DNA of 64,000 nucleotides from Sphingomonadales bacterium (GCA_027488785.1 JAIYAY010000025.1:62001-126000), one strand, 5' to 3'; counted from the stretch's first letter, positions 17,821 to 27,693 are shown. Numbers and translations are program-made. The notes: generated from the sequence alone by a model not told the origin.

Positions 17821-18520
17821 GCACGCTCCGGTCACTCAAAAAGCGGATATGGCAATCCGCGCGGCAAATGTCACCCTTAGCCTTGGCAGCAACGACGCAG
17901 CCGTGTCGATTTTACGCGGCGTAGACCTTGAGGTGCCCTATGACAGCAGCGTTGCGTTGCTCGGGCCATCCGGATCTGGCAAATCTTCTTTGATGGCAGT
18001 GCTGGCTGGGTTGGAGCAAGCCAGCGGCGGCACGGTCCTCGTCGATGGTCTCGATTTCACTAAGCTGGATGAAGACGAACTTGCCCGGGCACGGCGCGGA
18101 CGCATCGGCATTGTGTTGCAGGCATTTCACCTATTGCCCACCATGACTGCACTTGAGAATGTAGCGATCCCGCTGGAACTGGCTGGTCTGGAGGATCCAT
18201 TTGGACGTGCACAAAGCGAACTTGAAGCCGTTGGCCTTGGTCACCGGCTCACGCATTATCCATCGCAATTGTCCGGTGGTGAACAGCAACGTGTCGCTAT
18301 TGCCCGTGCCATGGCCGCAGGTCCAAAGATAATCTTTGCTGATGAACCAACGGGCAATTTGGATGGGTCCACAGGTACGGCCATTGTCGACCTCTTGTTC
18401 GATCGCCGCGCCGCGTTGGGCGCAACTTTGTTGATCATCACCCACGACCCCGAACTTGCGCGCAAATGTGACCGGGTGATTTCGATGCAGGATGGCCATG
18501 TGGTGGAGAGCGCCGCTTGA
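17819..18520 (+). CDS. ybbA: ABC transporter ATP-binding protein YbbA
   Basis: 233-residue ATPase of the LolD/MacB-like subfamily. Walker A GPSGSGKSS (49-57), signature LSGGEQQR (151-158), Walker B IIFADEPTG (171-179), H-loop THDPE. Partner of the YbbP permease, whose start overlaps its stop by 4 bases (TTGA). Start is TTG at 17819, supported by AAGGA 7 bases upstream; an ATG ten codons further in has no ribosome site. YbbAP in E. coli extracts lipids or lipophilic compounds for the neighbouring hydrolase TesA; the same pairing is conserved here. Confidence 0.93.
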   Translation: MHAPVTQKADMAIRAANVTLSLGSNDAAVSILRGVDLEVPYDSSVALLGPSGSGKSSLMAVLAGLEQASGGTVLVDGLDFTKLDEDELARARRGRIGIVLQAFHLLPTMTALENVAIPLELAGLEDPFGRAQSELEAVGLGHRLTHYPSQLSGGEQQRVAIARAMAAGPKIIFADEPTGNLDGSTGTAIVDLLFDRRAALGATLLIITHDPELARKCDRVISMQDGHVVESAA

Positions 18521-21027
18521 ACCTCTCCCTCGCTGCGATTTGGCGCATATCACGCCGCGATCTGTCCGCGCGCATTCGCGGTCTCCGATTGCTAGCGATT
18601 TGCCTTTTCCTGGGCGTTGCAACGCTCGCGGCTATTGGCAGTTTGACTGCGGGCATAGCCGATGAACTGTCACGACGTGGTCAGACAATCCTTGGTGGTG
18701 ATGTCGAAATCGGGATCGCGCAACGCGAAGCAACACAGGCCGAAATGGCCGCAATGCGCAAAGCGGGCGCAGTCTCCGTGACCATCCGTTTGCGGGCGAT
18801 GGCCATAGGCACGCAAATTGGCGGTGACAGCCTGCTCGCAGAGTTGAAGGCCGTGGACCGTATTTACCCACATTATGGTGCATTAACCCTGCGTGAGGGC
18901 GGCGTGGTTAAGGCACCAACCAAGAACGAAATTTACATCGGACCGACCTTATCCGAACGGCTCGACATCGACACCGGCGGAACTGTCCGCTTTGGTGAAG
19001 CGACATTTAAGGTCGCGGGCATCATCGCCGAAGAGCCTGATCGCCTGGGCGAAGGCTTCACGCTTGGTCCAGTGGCCATCATCAACATGATGTCGTTGCC
19101 GAATACCGGCTTGATCCAGCCAGGCAGCATGTATGAGGCAAAATATCGTATCAAGCTATCGGTGGACGAGGACGCCGCTGCCGTTGCAAAGGCTCTAGAG
19201 GCGCAGTTCCCGTCGGCAGGTTGGGACATAACGGATCGCTCCAATGGCGCGCCGGGCACAAGGCGCTTCATTGAACGCATGGGCCAGTTCCTGACGCTTG
19301 TCGGCCTTGCCGCCTTGGTCATCGCGGGCATTGGCGTCGGCAATGGCGTGAGCAGCTACCTCGCAAGCAAGCGCGCCAGCATCGCGACGTTGAAAGTTAC
19401 TGGCGCGGACAGTGGAACGATATTCCGCATCTATATGCTTCAAATCCTGACCGTTGCCGCAGGCGCGATTATCGCTGGCCTCGCGGTGGGCAGTGTCATG
19501 CCTATGGTCATTGGCTGGGTGGCTGGCGACATATTGCCAGTCGCACCAGGCTTTCACCTGCACCCTTTACCGTTGTTCGTCAGCGCGGTTTACGGCCTAT
19601 TGATTGCCCTTGCCTTTGCTTTGCCACCCTTGGCCCGTGCGCGCCATGTGCCTGCTGCGGGGCTATTTCGCGCGATTGTGGAAGGCAATGCCCGTATTGA
19701 CCGACGCAGCGCAATCTGGGTGATTGCGGCCATCTGCGCAATCATCGCACTTGCGGTGCTGACAGCACGAGAGCCCTTATTCTCGCTCGCCTTTATCGGC
19801 GCGGCCTTTGGTCTGCTGCTGCTGCTCACGGGCATCGCTTGGTTGCTGCGCTTTATTGCTTTGCGCCTGCCACGGCCAAAGGCACCCCTTCCGCGCCTCG
19901 CGCTCGCCAACCTGCACCGTCCCGGCGCGCAGACACAGGCCTTGGTCGTGGCGCTTGGCCTTGGCCTAACCTTATTTGTTACGCTTGCGGCCATTCAGAC
20001 CAGCATCAACAATGAAATCAAAAACAGCGTGCCCAACCGTGCACCAAGCTTCTTTGCCTTGGATATTCCGCGGGAAGGCGCAGCCCAATTCACGCAAATG
20101 GTGCAGCAAGCCGACCCCAAGGCCACCATCAATATGATACCCGCCCTGCGCGGCACTATCGTGGAATTTGGTGGCCAACGCGTCGATCAATTGGAAGAAC
20201 TGCCCGAAGGCGCTTGGATCCTTAATGGTGATCGCGGACTAACCTATAGCGGCGCATTGCCCGACGGCAGTGAGATTGTCGCGGGCAATTGGTGGCCTAC
20301 GGATTATAAAGGCCCTGCCTTGGTCAGCCTTGAGGCAGAAGCCGCCGAAAGCTTGGGCGTGGGTGTGGGCGATAGCTTAACCATCAGCCTGCTTGGCGTC
20401 GAAGTCCCCGCTAAAATCGCATCCTTGCGCACTATCAAATGGGATAATTTTGGCCTAAATTATGTAATGGTGTTTTCGCCGGGAAGCCTGGACGCCGCGC
20501 CGCATAACATGGTGGCAACATTGACAGTGTCCGCGCCAGCCGAGCGCATATTGGCGAAATCAATTCCGCCCGCATTCCCGTCTTCGTCGTTGATTGAGGT
20601 AGGCGAAGTCACAGCACAGATCACAATATTGCTGACCCAAATGGCGCAGGCCATTGCCGCTGCCGCATCCATTGCCATCTTAGCAGGCATCGCAGTGCTC
20701 GTTGGTGCCATCGCCGCTGCGCGCCAGTCGCGCATCTATGACAGCGTCATCATGAAAATGCTGGGCAGCACAAGACGACAAATCTTGGGCGCGCAGGCGT
20801 TGGAATATGGCATCTTAGCAGTGGTTCTTGGTTTATTGTCGCTGTTGCTCGGGATGTTGGCCGCTTATTATGTCGTGGTTGATATATTCGATTTCAGCTT
20901 TATGCCGGATTATTCGATACTGGCGCTGACGCTTGTTGGTGGCGCTGGATTGACTTTTGTGTTGGGTATCGTCGGATCGCTTCCGATTTTGGCAGCGCGG
21001 CCTTCTGAGGCACTCCGGAGTTTATAA
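18517..21027 (+). CDS. ybbP: ABC transporter permease YbbP (FtsX-type)
   Basis: 836-residue integral membrane protein with two FtsX/MacB-like modules: N-terminal anchor (about 22-45), a periplasmic domain (about 50-255), several membrane segments (about 260-460), a second periplasmic domain (about 490-690) and three C-terminal segments (about 705-830) ending in ARPSEALRSL. Starts at TTG 18517, overlapping the ybbA stop, with GGAGAG about 8 bases upstream. Works with YbbA. Its last two codons (TTA TAA) form a palindrome shared with the convergent BASS-family gene, whose last two codons read the same. Confidence 0.92.
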   Translation: MNLSLAAIWRISRRDLSARIRGLRLLAICLFLGVATLAAIGSLTAGIADELSRRGQTILGGDVEIGIAQREATQAEMAAMRKAGAVSVTIRLRAMAIGTQIGGDSLLAELKAVDRIYPHYGALTLREGGVVKAPTKNEIYIGPTLSERLDIDTGGTVRFGEATFKVAGIIAEEPDRLGEGFTLGPVAIINMMSLPNTGLIQPGSMYEAKYRIKLSVDEDAAAVAKALEAQFPSAGWDITDRSNGAPGTRRFIERMGQFLTLVGLAALVIAGIGVGNGVSSYLASKRASIATLKVTGADSGTIFRIYMLQILTVAAGAIIAGLAVGSVMPMVIGWVAGDILPVAPGFHLHPLPLFVSAVYGLLIALAFALPPLARARHVPAAGLFRAIVEGNARIDRRSAIWVIAAICAIIALAVLTAREPLFSLAFIGAAFGLLLLLTGIAWLLRFIALRLPRPKAPLPRLALANLHRPGAQTQALVVALGLGLTLFVTLAAIQTSINNEIKNSVPNRAPSFFALDIPREGAAQFTQMVQQADPKATINMIPALRGTIVEFGGQRVDQLEELPEGAWILNGDRGLTYSGALPDGSEIVAGNWWPTDYKGPALVSLEAEAAESLGVGVGDSLTISLLGVEVPAKIASLRTIKWDNFGLNYVMVFSPGSLDAAPHNMVATLTVSAPAERILAKSIPPAFPSSSLIEVGEVTAQITILLTQMAQAIAAAASIAILAGIAVLVGAIAAARQSRIYDSVIMKMLGSTRRQILGAQALEYGILAVVLGLLSLLLGMLAAYYVVVDIFDFSFMPDYSILALTLVGGAGLTFVLGIVGSLPILAARPSEALRSL

Positions 21028-21993
21028 GTCTTGTCGTAACCCACCCTTCGCAAAATGCGTGGCCAGCGGTGCAGACAGGATCAACTGCGCCATATGATAT
21101 ATCAGCGTTGGCAGCAGGACCATTCCGGCAATTGCGGGTGGGAATATCGTTGCGGCAAGCGGCGCGCCAATCGCGATGCTTTTCTGCGCGCCCGAAAACA
21201 ACATCGCAATTCGGTCGCCGCGCGTTAGCTTCATACCTGCTCCCAAAGCCCAAGCTCCGCCAAAACCAACGAGCAGCATGACCGACAAAGCCAATGCCAA
21301 CCACGCAAGCTCATCGCCGCGCACAATGCTCCAGATACCCGCTACAACTGCGCCTGAAAATGCCACATAGACCGCAATGGCAATCGAAATGCGGTCCATC
21401 CAAGTTGCCACATCCTTATTTTGGTCTACCCACGGCTTACACCAACGCTGCGAAATTTGGCCGAGCGCGAATGGCAGAAGCAGGATGAGCGCAATGCGCC
21501 CAATCGCTTCGCCTGAAATATTCGCCTCCCCCACATGCGCCAACACCGCCAAGAGTAAAGGCGACAGCACCACGCCAATCAGATTGACCAAAGCTGCCGC
21601 AACAACCGATGCCGCCACATTCCCTTTGGCCAAGGCGCAATAGGCTGCAGCCGACTGTACGGTGGACGGTAGGATACCTGTAAACAGCAACCCCAAGGCA
21701 AGTGTCGGCGGTAAGATATTGTCGAAAACATAGGACAGAGCCAATCCGGTGGACGACATCACGCCAAACACAAAAAGGAAAATCGCCCCCTGCAACCGCC
21801 AATTGCGTACGCCATTCACCACTTCATGTCGCGGCAAGCGCACACCATTGAGGAAGAACAGCAGGAATATCGCAGCTAGGGAAATCAGCGACGCGACCTC
21901 TGCCGCCGCGCCTCGAACGGGCAAGACGCTCGCCAACAATATGGTGGCGAGCAGCAGCATGACAAAGCGATCAGCGAAGATACGAGCGAACAT
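21022..21993 (-). CDS. Bile acid:sodium symporter (BASS) family transporter
   Basis: 323-residue membrane protein with about ten hydrophobic segments, matching the SBF-like/YfeH branch of the BASS superfamily (for example LFFLNGVRLPRHE and GILPSTVQSAAAYCALAKGNVAAS near the crossover helix, and GAQKSIAIGAPLAATIF in the second repeat). Substrates of this branch are organic anions and are mostly unknown; a bile-acid role is not implied. The ATG at 21993 (MFARIFADRF) is preferred over longer frames that run into the typA promoter region. It is convergent with ybbP, overlapping by 6 bases. Confidence 0.85.
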   Translation of the reverse strand: MFARIFADRFVMLLLATILLASVLPVRGAAAEVASLISLAAIFLLFFLNGVRLPRHEVVNGVRNWRLQGAIFLFVFGVMSSTGLALSYVFDNILPPTLALGLLFTGILPSTVQSAAAYCALAKGNVAASVVAAALVNLIGVVLSPLLLAVLAHVGEANISGEAIGRIALILLLPFALGQISQRWCKPWVDQNKDVATWMDRISIAIAVYVAFSGAVVAGIWSIVRGDELAWLALALSVMLLVGFGGAWALGAGMKLTRGDRIAMLFSGAQKSIAIGAPLAATIFPPAIAGMVLLPTLIYHMAQLILSAPLATHFAKGGLRQDL

Positions 21994-22128
21994 CTTTGCG
22001 CTTTGACCGTTGCAATCGCCTATTGCAACACCAGCGATGTTGCGCCGCAGCGTATATTGCGTTAATGGCGCGCGAGAATCTGGCGGCATGTGGCCGCTAT
22101 GAAGACCTTCCAAAAGGCCCATTTTCAA

Positions 22129-23949
22129 ATGTCATTGCGTAACATCGCCATCATCGCGCACGTCGATCACGGCAAAACCACCCTTGTTGACCAACTGTTT
22201 CGGCAGTCGGGTACCTTCCGCGATAATCAGCGCATCGAAGAACGCGCGATGGATTCGAACGATCTCGAAAAAGAACGCGGCATTACCATTCTCGCCAAGT
22301 GCACCTCGGTTGAATGGAAAGATACCCGTATCAACATCGTCGATACACCGGGACACGCCGACTTTGGCGGTGAAGTTGAACGTATCTTGTCGATGGTCGA
22401 CGGCGTTATCTTGCTCGTCGATTCCTCCGAAGGCGCGATGCCGCAGACGAAGTTCGTAACCGGCAAGGCGCTGGCTTTGGGCCTGCGCCCGATCGTCGTC
22501 GTGAACAAGGTCGACCGCCCGGACGAACGTATTCAGGAAGTGTTGGACGAAGTTTTCGATCTGTTCGTGTCGCTCGATGCAACCGACGAGCAGCTCGATT
22601 TCCCTGTGCTCTATGCGTCGGGCCGCAACGGTTATGCCTCGACTGATCCAAGCGCGCGCGAAGGCACGTTGACGCCGATGTTTGAAACCATCGTCAGCCA
22701 TGTTCCAGAGCCTAAGGCAGATGCGGACGGCGAATTCAAAATGCTTGTCACTTTGCTTGACCGCGACAACTTCCTTGGCCGTATTCTTACCGGCCTCGTA
22801 TTGTCCGGCACAGTCAAGGTGAACCAGCAAATCCACGCGCTGAACCCGGATGGCAAGGTCGTCGAAAGCGGCCGTGCATCGAAAATCATGTCCTTCCGCG
22901 GTCTTGAGCGGGTGCCGGTGGACGAAGCCAAAGCGGGCGACATCATCTCCATCGCCGGTCTGACAACGGCTACCGTGGCCGACACCATTGCCGAGCCAAC
23001 AGTGACTGAACCGCTTCAAGCGCAGCCAATTGATCCGCCAACCCTGTCGATGCGTTTTTCGGTGAACGACAGCCCGATGGCTGGCCGTGAAGGCACTAAA
23101 GTTACGAGCCGTATGATCCGTGACCGCCTGATGCGCGAAGCCGAAAGCAACGTCGCCGTCCGCATTACCGAAGCCGAAGACAAGGACAGCTTTGAAGTTG
23201 CTGGCCGTGGCGAGCTTCAATTGGGCGTGCTTATCGAAACTATGCGCCGCGAAGGCTTTGAGCTTGGCATCAGCCGCCCACGCGTGCTGTTCCGCGAAGA
23301 CGAAAATGGTCAAAAGACCGAGCCTTATGAGACTGTCGTCATCGACGTGGATGATGAATATTCGGGCACCGTTGTTGAAAAAATGGCGGTGCGTAAGGGC
23401 GACCTGACCGACATGCGTCCATCAGGTGGCGGCAAGACGCGCATCACCTTCAGCGCGCCGTCACGCGGCCTGATCGGCTATCATGGCGAATTCCTATCCG
23501 ACACGCGTGGCACAGGCATCATGAACCGTCTGTTCGAAAAATATGGCCCGCATCGTGGCATTATTGAAGGCCGCAAAAACGGCGTGTTGATTTCCAATGG
23601 CGCGGGCGAAGCAGTCGCTTATGCCCTTGGCCCATTGGAAGAGCGCGGAATCCTGATGGTTTCGCCAGGTGAAGCCTTGTATGAAGGCATGATCATCGGT
23701 GAGAATGCGAAGCCAGATGACCTTGAAGTCAACCCGATGAAGTCCAAGCAGCTGACGAACTTCCGTTCGACCGGCAAGGACGACGCCATCCGCCTCACCC
23801 CGCCTAAGCGCCTGACGCTTGAGCAAGCCATTGCCTATATCGATGATGATGAAATGGTGGAGGTAACGCCAAAGAATATCCGCCTGCGCAAGCGCCTGCT
23901 TGACCCGCATGAGCGGAAAAAAGCATCGCGCGCCAAACAGGCTGCATAA
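22129..23949 (+). CDS. typA: Ribosome-binding GTPase TypA/BipA
   Basis: 606-residue translational GTPase acting in ribosome assembly and stress or cold adaptation. G1 HVDHGKTT, switch [17 protein letters not shown]4 NKVDRPDER, then EF-G-like domains III and V and the TypA-specific C-terminal domain (ending [11 protein letters not shown]). The ATG at 22129 (MSLRNIAII) matches the usual N-terminus and has AAAAGG about 10 bases upstream; ATG at 22099 and GTG at 22090 are in frame but less likely. Single gene with its own terminator. Confidence 0.97.
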   Translation: MSLRNIAIIAHVDHGKTTLVDQLFRQSGTFRDNQRIEERAMDSNDLEKERGITILAKCTSVEWKDTRINIVDTPGHADFGGEVERILSMVDGVILLVDSSEGAMPQTKFVTGKALALGLRPIVVVNKVDRPDERIQEVLDEVFDLFVSLDATDEQLDFPVLYASGRNGYASTDPSAREGTLTPMFETIVSHVPEPKADADGEFKMLVTLLDRDNFLGRILTGLVLSGTVKVNQQIHALNPDGKVVESGRASKIMSFRGLERVPVDEAKAGDIISIAGLTTATVADTIAEPTVTEPLQAQPIDPPTLSMRFSVNDSPMAGREGTKVTSRMIRDRLMREAESNVAVRITEAEDKDSFEVAGRGELQLGVLIETMRREGFELGISRPRVLFREDENGQKTEPYETVVIDVDDEYSGTVVEKMAVRKGDLTDMRPSGGGKTRITFSAPSRGLIGYHGEFLSDTRGTGIMNRLFEKYGPHRGIIEGRKNGVLISNGAGEAVAYALGPLEERGILMVSPGEALYEGMIIGENAKPDDLEVNPMKSKQLTNFRSTGKDDAIRLTPPKRLTLEQAIAYIDDDEMVEVTPKNIRLRKRLLDPHERKKASRAKQAA

Positions 23950-23951
23950 TG

Positions 23952-23981
23952 AAAAGGGCGTCGATTTCGGCGCCCTTTTTC
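23952..23981 (+). terminator. Rho-independent terminator of typA
   Basis: AAAGGGCGTCG pairs with CGGCGCCCTTT around loop ATTT (one G-T pair), followed by TTT. Starts 3 bases after the typA stop. Confidence 0.9.
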
Positions 23982-24008
23982 TTTGGGCAACGGCACTAGG
24001 CTCTAGCC

Positions 24009-25220
24009 CTAAATGGCTTCCCCTGCCGCGACGCCGCTGGCCCATGCCCATTGGAAATTGTAGCCGCCCAGCCAACCCGTGACGTCTACCGCCTCGCCTA
24101 CACAATACAGCCCTGGCATTTTCTTTGCCTCCATCGTCTTTTGTGACAGGCCATCGGTGCTGATCCCGCCCAATGTCACCTCTGCCTTGGCATAGCCCTC
24201 ACTGCCATTGGGCACAAATGGCCAGCTGCCGAGTAAAGCACCCGCACCCACCAATTTCCGGTCGTTTTGGTCGGCGAGGTTGCCGAGTAGCCCAATTTTG
24301 GCGGCGAGCGCTTCGGCCAAGCGCGCAGGCAAGACGCGGTCCAATGTTGACCGCACAGTCGAACGTGGCCGTGCGCGTTTTTCTGATAGCAATAATTCGG
24401 TGGCATCCAAGGATGGCAGGAAATCAATCTCGACTTGGTCCCCCGGCCGCCAATAGCTGCTGATTTGCAGCACTGCGGGGCCACTTAAGCCCCGATGCGT
24501 AAACAATGCCGCCTCACGAAAGGCAGTCCTGCCGTGCTTGGCAATTACTTCGGACGACACGCCGGATAATTCGCGGAACAAGACATCATCTCCGCCCAAC
24601 GTCAGTGGCACCAAAGCCGGTCGTGGCTCCACAATTTTCAACCCGAACTGTCGGCCGAGGTCATAGGCAAAGGCAGTAGCCCCCATTTTCGGAATGCTTG
24701 GGCCGCCAGTGGCGATGACCAATGCCGCGCCTTGCGCGCGTAGGCCATTATAGGTGACATGATAATCGCTACCGTCATGCGTCACTTCACCTACAGGCGC
24801 ATCGAACACAAAATCGACGCGGCCGCCAAAGGCACCGGATTTGTCACATTCGGCCATCAGCATGGCGACAATCTGCCGCGCGGAACCGTCGCAGAATAAT
24901 TGCCCAAGCGTTTTTTCATGAAAGGTAATGCCGTGCGCGTTCACCAGATCGATAAAATCCTGCGGCGTGTAGCGGCCAAGCGCAGACTTTGCGAAATGCG
25001 GGTTGGACGACAAATAGCGTTCCTGTGCGTGCGACGTGGTCGCATTCACATTGGTAAAATTACACCGCCCGCCACCGGAAATGAGGATCTTCTTGCCGGG
25101 CCCCGTGGCGTGATCAATCACCAGAACCCGCTTTCCGCGTTGCCCGGCGGTCAAAGCACACATTAGGCCTGCGCCGCCGGCACCAAGGATAATCGCATCA
25201 TAATTGTTTGAACTTGCCAT
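24009..25220 (-). CDS. NAD(P)/FAD-dependent oxidoreductase, HI0933/YhiN family
   Basis: 403-residue flavoprotein of the HI0933-like family (aminoacetone-oxidase-type; biochemical role unclear). N-terminal FAD-binding GAGGAGLMCALTAG (from about residue 12), family hallmark KILISGGGRCNFTN, central ATGGPSIPKMGATAFAYDLG block, and C-terminal GLYCVGEAVDVTGWLGGYNF that closes the FAD site. The ATG at 25220 (MASSNNYDAI) has GGGGAA just upstream; the longer frame extends into the divergent DUF3297 gene's leader. Confidence 0.9.
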   Translation of the reverse strand: MASSNNYDAIILGAGGAGLMCALTAGQRGKRVLVIDHATGPGKKILISGGGRCNFTNVNATTSHAQERYLSSNPHFAKSALGRYTPQDFIDLVNAHGITFHEKTLGQLFCDGSARQIVAMLMAECDKSGAFGGRVDFVFDAPVGEVTHDGSDYHVTYNGLRAQGAALVIATGGPSIPKMGATAFAYDLGRQFGLKIVEPRPALVPLTLGGDDVLFRELSGVSSEVIAKHGRTAFREAALFTHRGLSGPAVLQISSYWRPGDQVEIDFLPSLDATELLLSEKRARPRSTVRSTLDRVLPARLAEALAAKIGLLGNLADQNDRKLVGAGALLGSWPFVPNGSEGYAKAEVTLGGISTDGLSQKTMEAKKMPGLYCVGEAVDVTGWLGGYNFQWAWASGVAAGEAI

Positions 25221-25284
25221 TTCGTTCCCCTGCACTGCCCGCGCTATATTGCCAAGTGCTATGCTTTGCGGCAAAGCGCGCGTC

Positions 25285-25575
25285 ATGACTGAAGAAACGA
25301 AATCCGCGGGTCCCAACACCCCGCCAAATCAACTATCGATTAACCCGATGAGCCCGCATTTCGATAGCGAGCTGCTGTCGCGCGGCATTGGTATTCGCTT
25401 CAAGGGCGAAGTCCGCACCACAGTTGAGGAATATTGCATTTCCGAAGGCTGGATTAAGGTTCAGGCTGGCAAAGCACGTGATCGCAAAGGCAATCCATTG
25501 CTGATCAAGCTCAGCGGTCCCGTTGAAGCATGGTTTGAAGACCTGGGCGACGACGCGCCCGTGGCGAAGCTCTAA
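25285..25575 (+). CDS. DUF3297 family protein
   Basis: 96 residues. Recognised by the family pattern LS(I/V)(N/D)P...SPH, GIGIRFKGEVRTTVEEYC, SEGWIKVQAGKARDRKGNPL and IKLSGPVEAWFED. Small soluble protein of unknown function that is common in Alpha- and Gammaproteobacteria. Start chosen at 25285 (MTEETKSAG), divergent from the flavoprotein gene (64-base gap). Ends 12 bases before the stop of the convergent serine hydrolase. Confidence 0.88.
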   Translation: MTEETKSAGPNTPPNQLSINPMSPHFDSELLSRGIGIRFKGEVRTTVEEYCISEGWIKVQAGKARDRKGNPLLIKLSGPVEAWFEDLGDDAPVAKL

Positions 25576-25587
25576 CTGAGTTTCGCC

Positions 25588-26727
25588 TTACTGCTTCGGA
25601 AAGGCTGAAATCAGCTTCGCCAGCTCGTCGTTGACGGGGTCAAGCTCATCATCCGGCGTAAAGCCGAGCCGCACAATCGTGAGCCGATGCTGCGGTGATA
25701 CCACCACAAATTGCCCCAAATGTCCCAGTGCGGCGAAGACGTCCGATGGTGCCTTGCCGGGAAACAGCACGGGAGAGCTTCCGTCCTTGCGCGTTCTGTT
25801 AAGCCATAGATGCGCGCCATAGCTTGCATCGGTTTGGCTGGGCGTTTTCATAAATCGCATCCAGCTTGTCGGCATCATTTGCGCAGATCGCACCGAACCA
25901 TTATTCCGCAAAAATTCCCCAAATTTCGCCCAATCACGCGCGGTGGCATGGATAAAACTTCCACCCAACATGGTGCCATGGCGGTCAAATTCAGGCACGA
26001 CGCTTGTCATTCCCAGCGGTTCAAACAAACGACCGCGCGCATATTCCAACATCGCATCGCGGCGCACGGCGGGATCTTTGCTGTCGGTCAAAGATCGCGT
26101 CATAATGTCGACAAGTATGTGGCTGGTGGCCGTGCTATATTCAAACTTCTTGCCGGGAATAGCTTCTAAGGGCCGCGTTTCGGCATAGCGGGCCACATTT
26201 TCGCGGCCGTCCAAAAACAGCATGCGCGGTGTGTCTGCATCAAAAATTTCGACACTGCCTTGGGCCATTTCGGTATGGTCCAAGCCTGATGACATATGCA
26301 GCAAGTGCCGCAATGTGATCGCGGCACGACCATCGCGCGGCGCTTGCCATTCGGGTACCAATGCGGGTTCATCCAAAGCCAGCCGTCCGTCCGCGACCAT
26401 CATGCCCACCAAAACAGCGGTCACGCTCTTTGCCATGGACCAGCTGATCAGCCTTGTATCTGGTCCATATCCTGGTGCGTAGCGTTCCGCGATAACACGC
26501 CCGCCATGCATGACGACCAAGGCGCGGGTTTCGCCGACGGCTGGATCTTCAAAAAAAGGGGCTATAGCGACGGCGAGCTTTTCTTCGCTGATCACCGCGT
26601 CATCAACAACCATGGTAAAGCCAGGGCTGGCAGGCTTTGCAGGTTGTTCCGCAGCACATCCAGAGAGGCTGAGTGTAGCGATTGCACAAAAAGCGGTTGC
26701 GGCGAGATGAATTTTGTTTCTAGGCAT
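25588..26727 (-). CDS. Serine hydrolase lipoprotein, class C beta-lactamase/penicillin-binding-like fold
   Basis: 379-residue predicted lipoprotein (lipobox LSGC, Cys24). Beta-lactamase-family motifs: SMAK (Ser97, Lys100) as the S-x-x-K nucleophile/base pair, LRHLLHMSSGLDH, FEYSTATSHIL (Tyr197, in place of the classical Y-x-N), and a GHLGQF motif where K/H-x-G is expected. Such proteins are esterases or peptidases more often than antibiotic resistance enzymes. The ATG at 26727 gives the signal peptide; a longer frame overlaps the divergent gene and is rejected. Confidence 0.87.
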   Translation of the reverse strand: MPRNKIHLAATAFCAIATLSLSGCAAEQPAKPASPGFTMVVDDAVISEEKLAVAIAPFFEDPAVGETRALVVMHGGRVIAERYAPGYGPDTRLISWSMAKSVTAVLVGMMVADGRLALDEPALVPEWQAPRDGRAAITLRHLLHMSSGLDHTEMAQGSVEIFDADTPRMLFLDGRENVARYAETRPLEAIPGKKFEYSTATSHILVDIMTRSLTDSKDPAVRRDAMLEYARGRLFEPLGMTSVVPEFDRHGTMLGGSFIHATARDWAKFGEFLRNNGSVRSAQMMPTSWMRFMKTPSQTDASYGAHLWLNRTRKDGSSPVLFPGKAPSDVFAALGHLGQFVVVSPQHRLTIVRLGFTPDDELDPVNDELAKLISAFPKQ

Positions 26728-26758
26728 ATGATGGTTCGATGCACCAAATGGAGGGCTT

Positions 26759-27133
26759 ATGGCAACCGCAACTTCGACCCCAAGATCAAAAGCACCGGAA
26801 CCTCGGTTCAAGAGGTTGAAGATTGTCGTTGCCGTCATCGCCTTCTGCGCGGCGCTGTGGCTGTTGTGGAACTGGAATAGCATCAAGGGTCAGGCACGCG
26901 TGGGCGCGGCTTATGGTGCACATGTCATCTGCTCATGCCGCTATATTGAAGATCGCGATATGGCGTCGTGCGAAACCGACAAGGAAAAAGGCATGGAGAT
27001 GGTGCGCTTGAGCGACGATCCCGAAAACAAACGCGTCTATGCATCGGTACCATTTCTGGCAGAAGCTGTGGCGGAGCGGCGCGGCGCCTTTGGTTGTGTC
27101 CAATTGAATGCGGCGGAAATCGAGGCGCTGTGA
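26759..27133 (+). CDS. Hypothetical protein with N-terminal membrane anchor and cysteine cluster
   Basis: 124 residues, divergent from the serine hydrolase gene by 31 bases. GGAGGG lies just before the ATG. A basic N-terminus precedes one hydrophobic segment (about 21-38), then a periplasmic domain with CSCRYIEDRDMASC (three Cys) and one more Cys (FGCVQL). Not recognised. The Cys pattern suggests disulfides or metal binding. The 3' end is 1 base from the stop of the convergent membrane protein. Confidence 0.75.
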   Translation: MATATSTPRSKAPEPRFKRLKIVVAVIAFCAALWLLWNWNSIKGQARVGAAYGAHVICSCRYIEDRDMASCETDKEKGMEMVRLSDDPENKRVYASVPFLAEAVAERRGAFGCVQLNAAEIEAL

Positions 27134-27134
27134 A

Positions 27135-27662
27135 TTAACGCTTTGCCGGCATAAGAATGAATGCCGAACATAATAATTCGGTCGCGCCCGCGGCAAGCGC
27201 GACAAATGCTGGATCCATACCCCCCCATAAAGCGGCGGCGGCGATGATGATCAAAACCAAACCAAGCACCACAAACAAACGCATTCCGTAAACGGTCTGA
27301 AACACCAGATACCTTGCCCCCACGGCCAAGCAGGCAATGGCGAAGAACCAATCACCATAAGTCCCGCTGACCAGATAGGCGACGACAAGGCCAATGATGA
27401 GGAACGCCGTCGATTGCAGTGCAAGCATCTCCATAGGATTCGGCGTGCGCGACCTGCCACGATAAAATATGCGTCGCGCCAGTAACCGCGACAATGGATG
27501 GATGAGCATGCCACCGAAAAACAACGCAGCCATGCCATAAAACAGGCCCGCATAGAGTGTAACCACCCCTGCAATAACCCACACCAGTCCGGACACGAAA
27601 ATACCGACGCCGCCGTTGACATAGGCCCGGCGCATGTCGCGTTGTGCTTCCCCCAAATGCAT
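27135..27662 (-). CDS. Membrane protein of unknown function (possibly DUF7010 family)
   Basis: 175 residues with five or six hydrophobic segments and an N-terminal cytoplasmic amphipathic stretch (MHLGEAQRDMRRAYVNGG, then FVSGLVWVIAG). Resembles a small family of uncharacterised proteins sometimes called DUF7010; that name is from memory and tentative. The ATG at 27662 has GGGGGAG about 8 bases upstream. Lies 31 bases downstream of mnmA on the same strand, likely co-transcribed. Confidence 0.7.
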   Translation of the reverse strand: MHLGEAQRDMRRAYVNGGVGIFVSGLVWVIAGVVTLYAGLFYGMAALFFGGMLIHPLSRLLARRIFYRGRSRTPNPMEMLALQSTAFLIIGLVVAYLVSGTYGDWFFAIACLAVGARYLVFQTVYGMRLFVVLGLVLIIIAAAALWGGMDPAFVALAAGATELLCSAFILMPAKR

Positions 27663-27693
27663 CCTGAACTCCCCCTTCAGTAAGCGAATGTTT

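Noticed and set aside
22132-23313. A 393-codon open frame on the minus strand inside typA
   Set aside because: It lies wholly antisense to a highly conserved gene, has low-complexity His/Phe/Asp-rich composition typical of a frame shadow, and has no ribosome site or recognisable domain.
25588-26727. Antibiotic-resistance beta-lactamase (class C)
   Set aside because: The Y-x-N motif reads Y-S-T and the third motif is atypical; family members with this pattern are usually esterases or peptidases.
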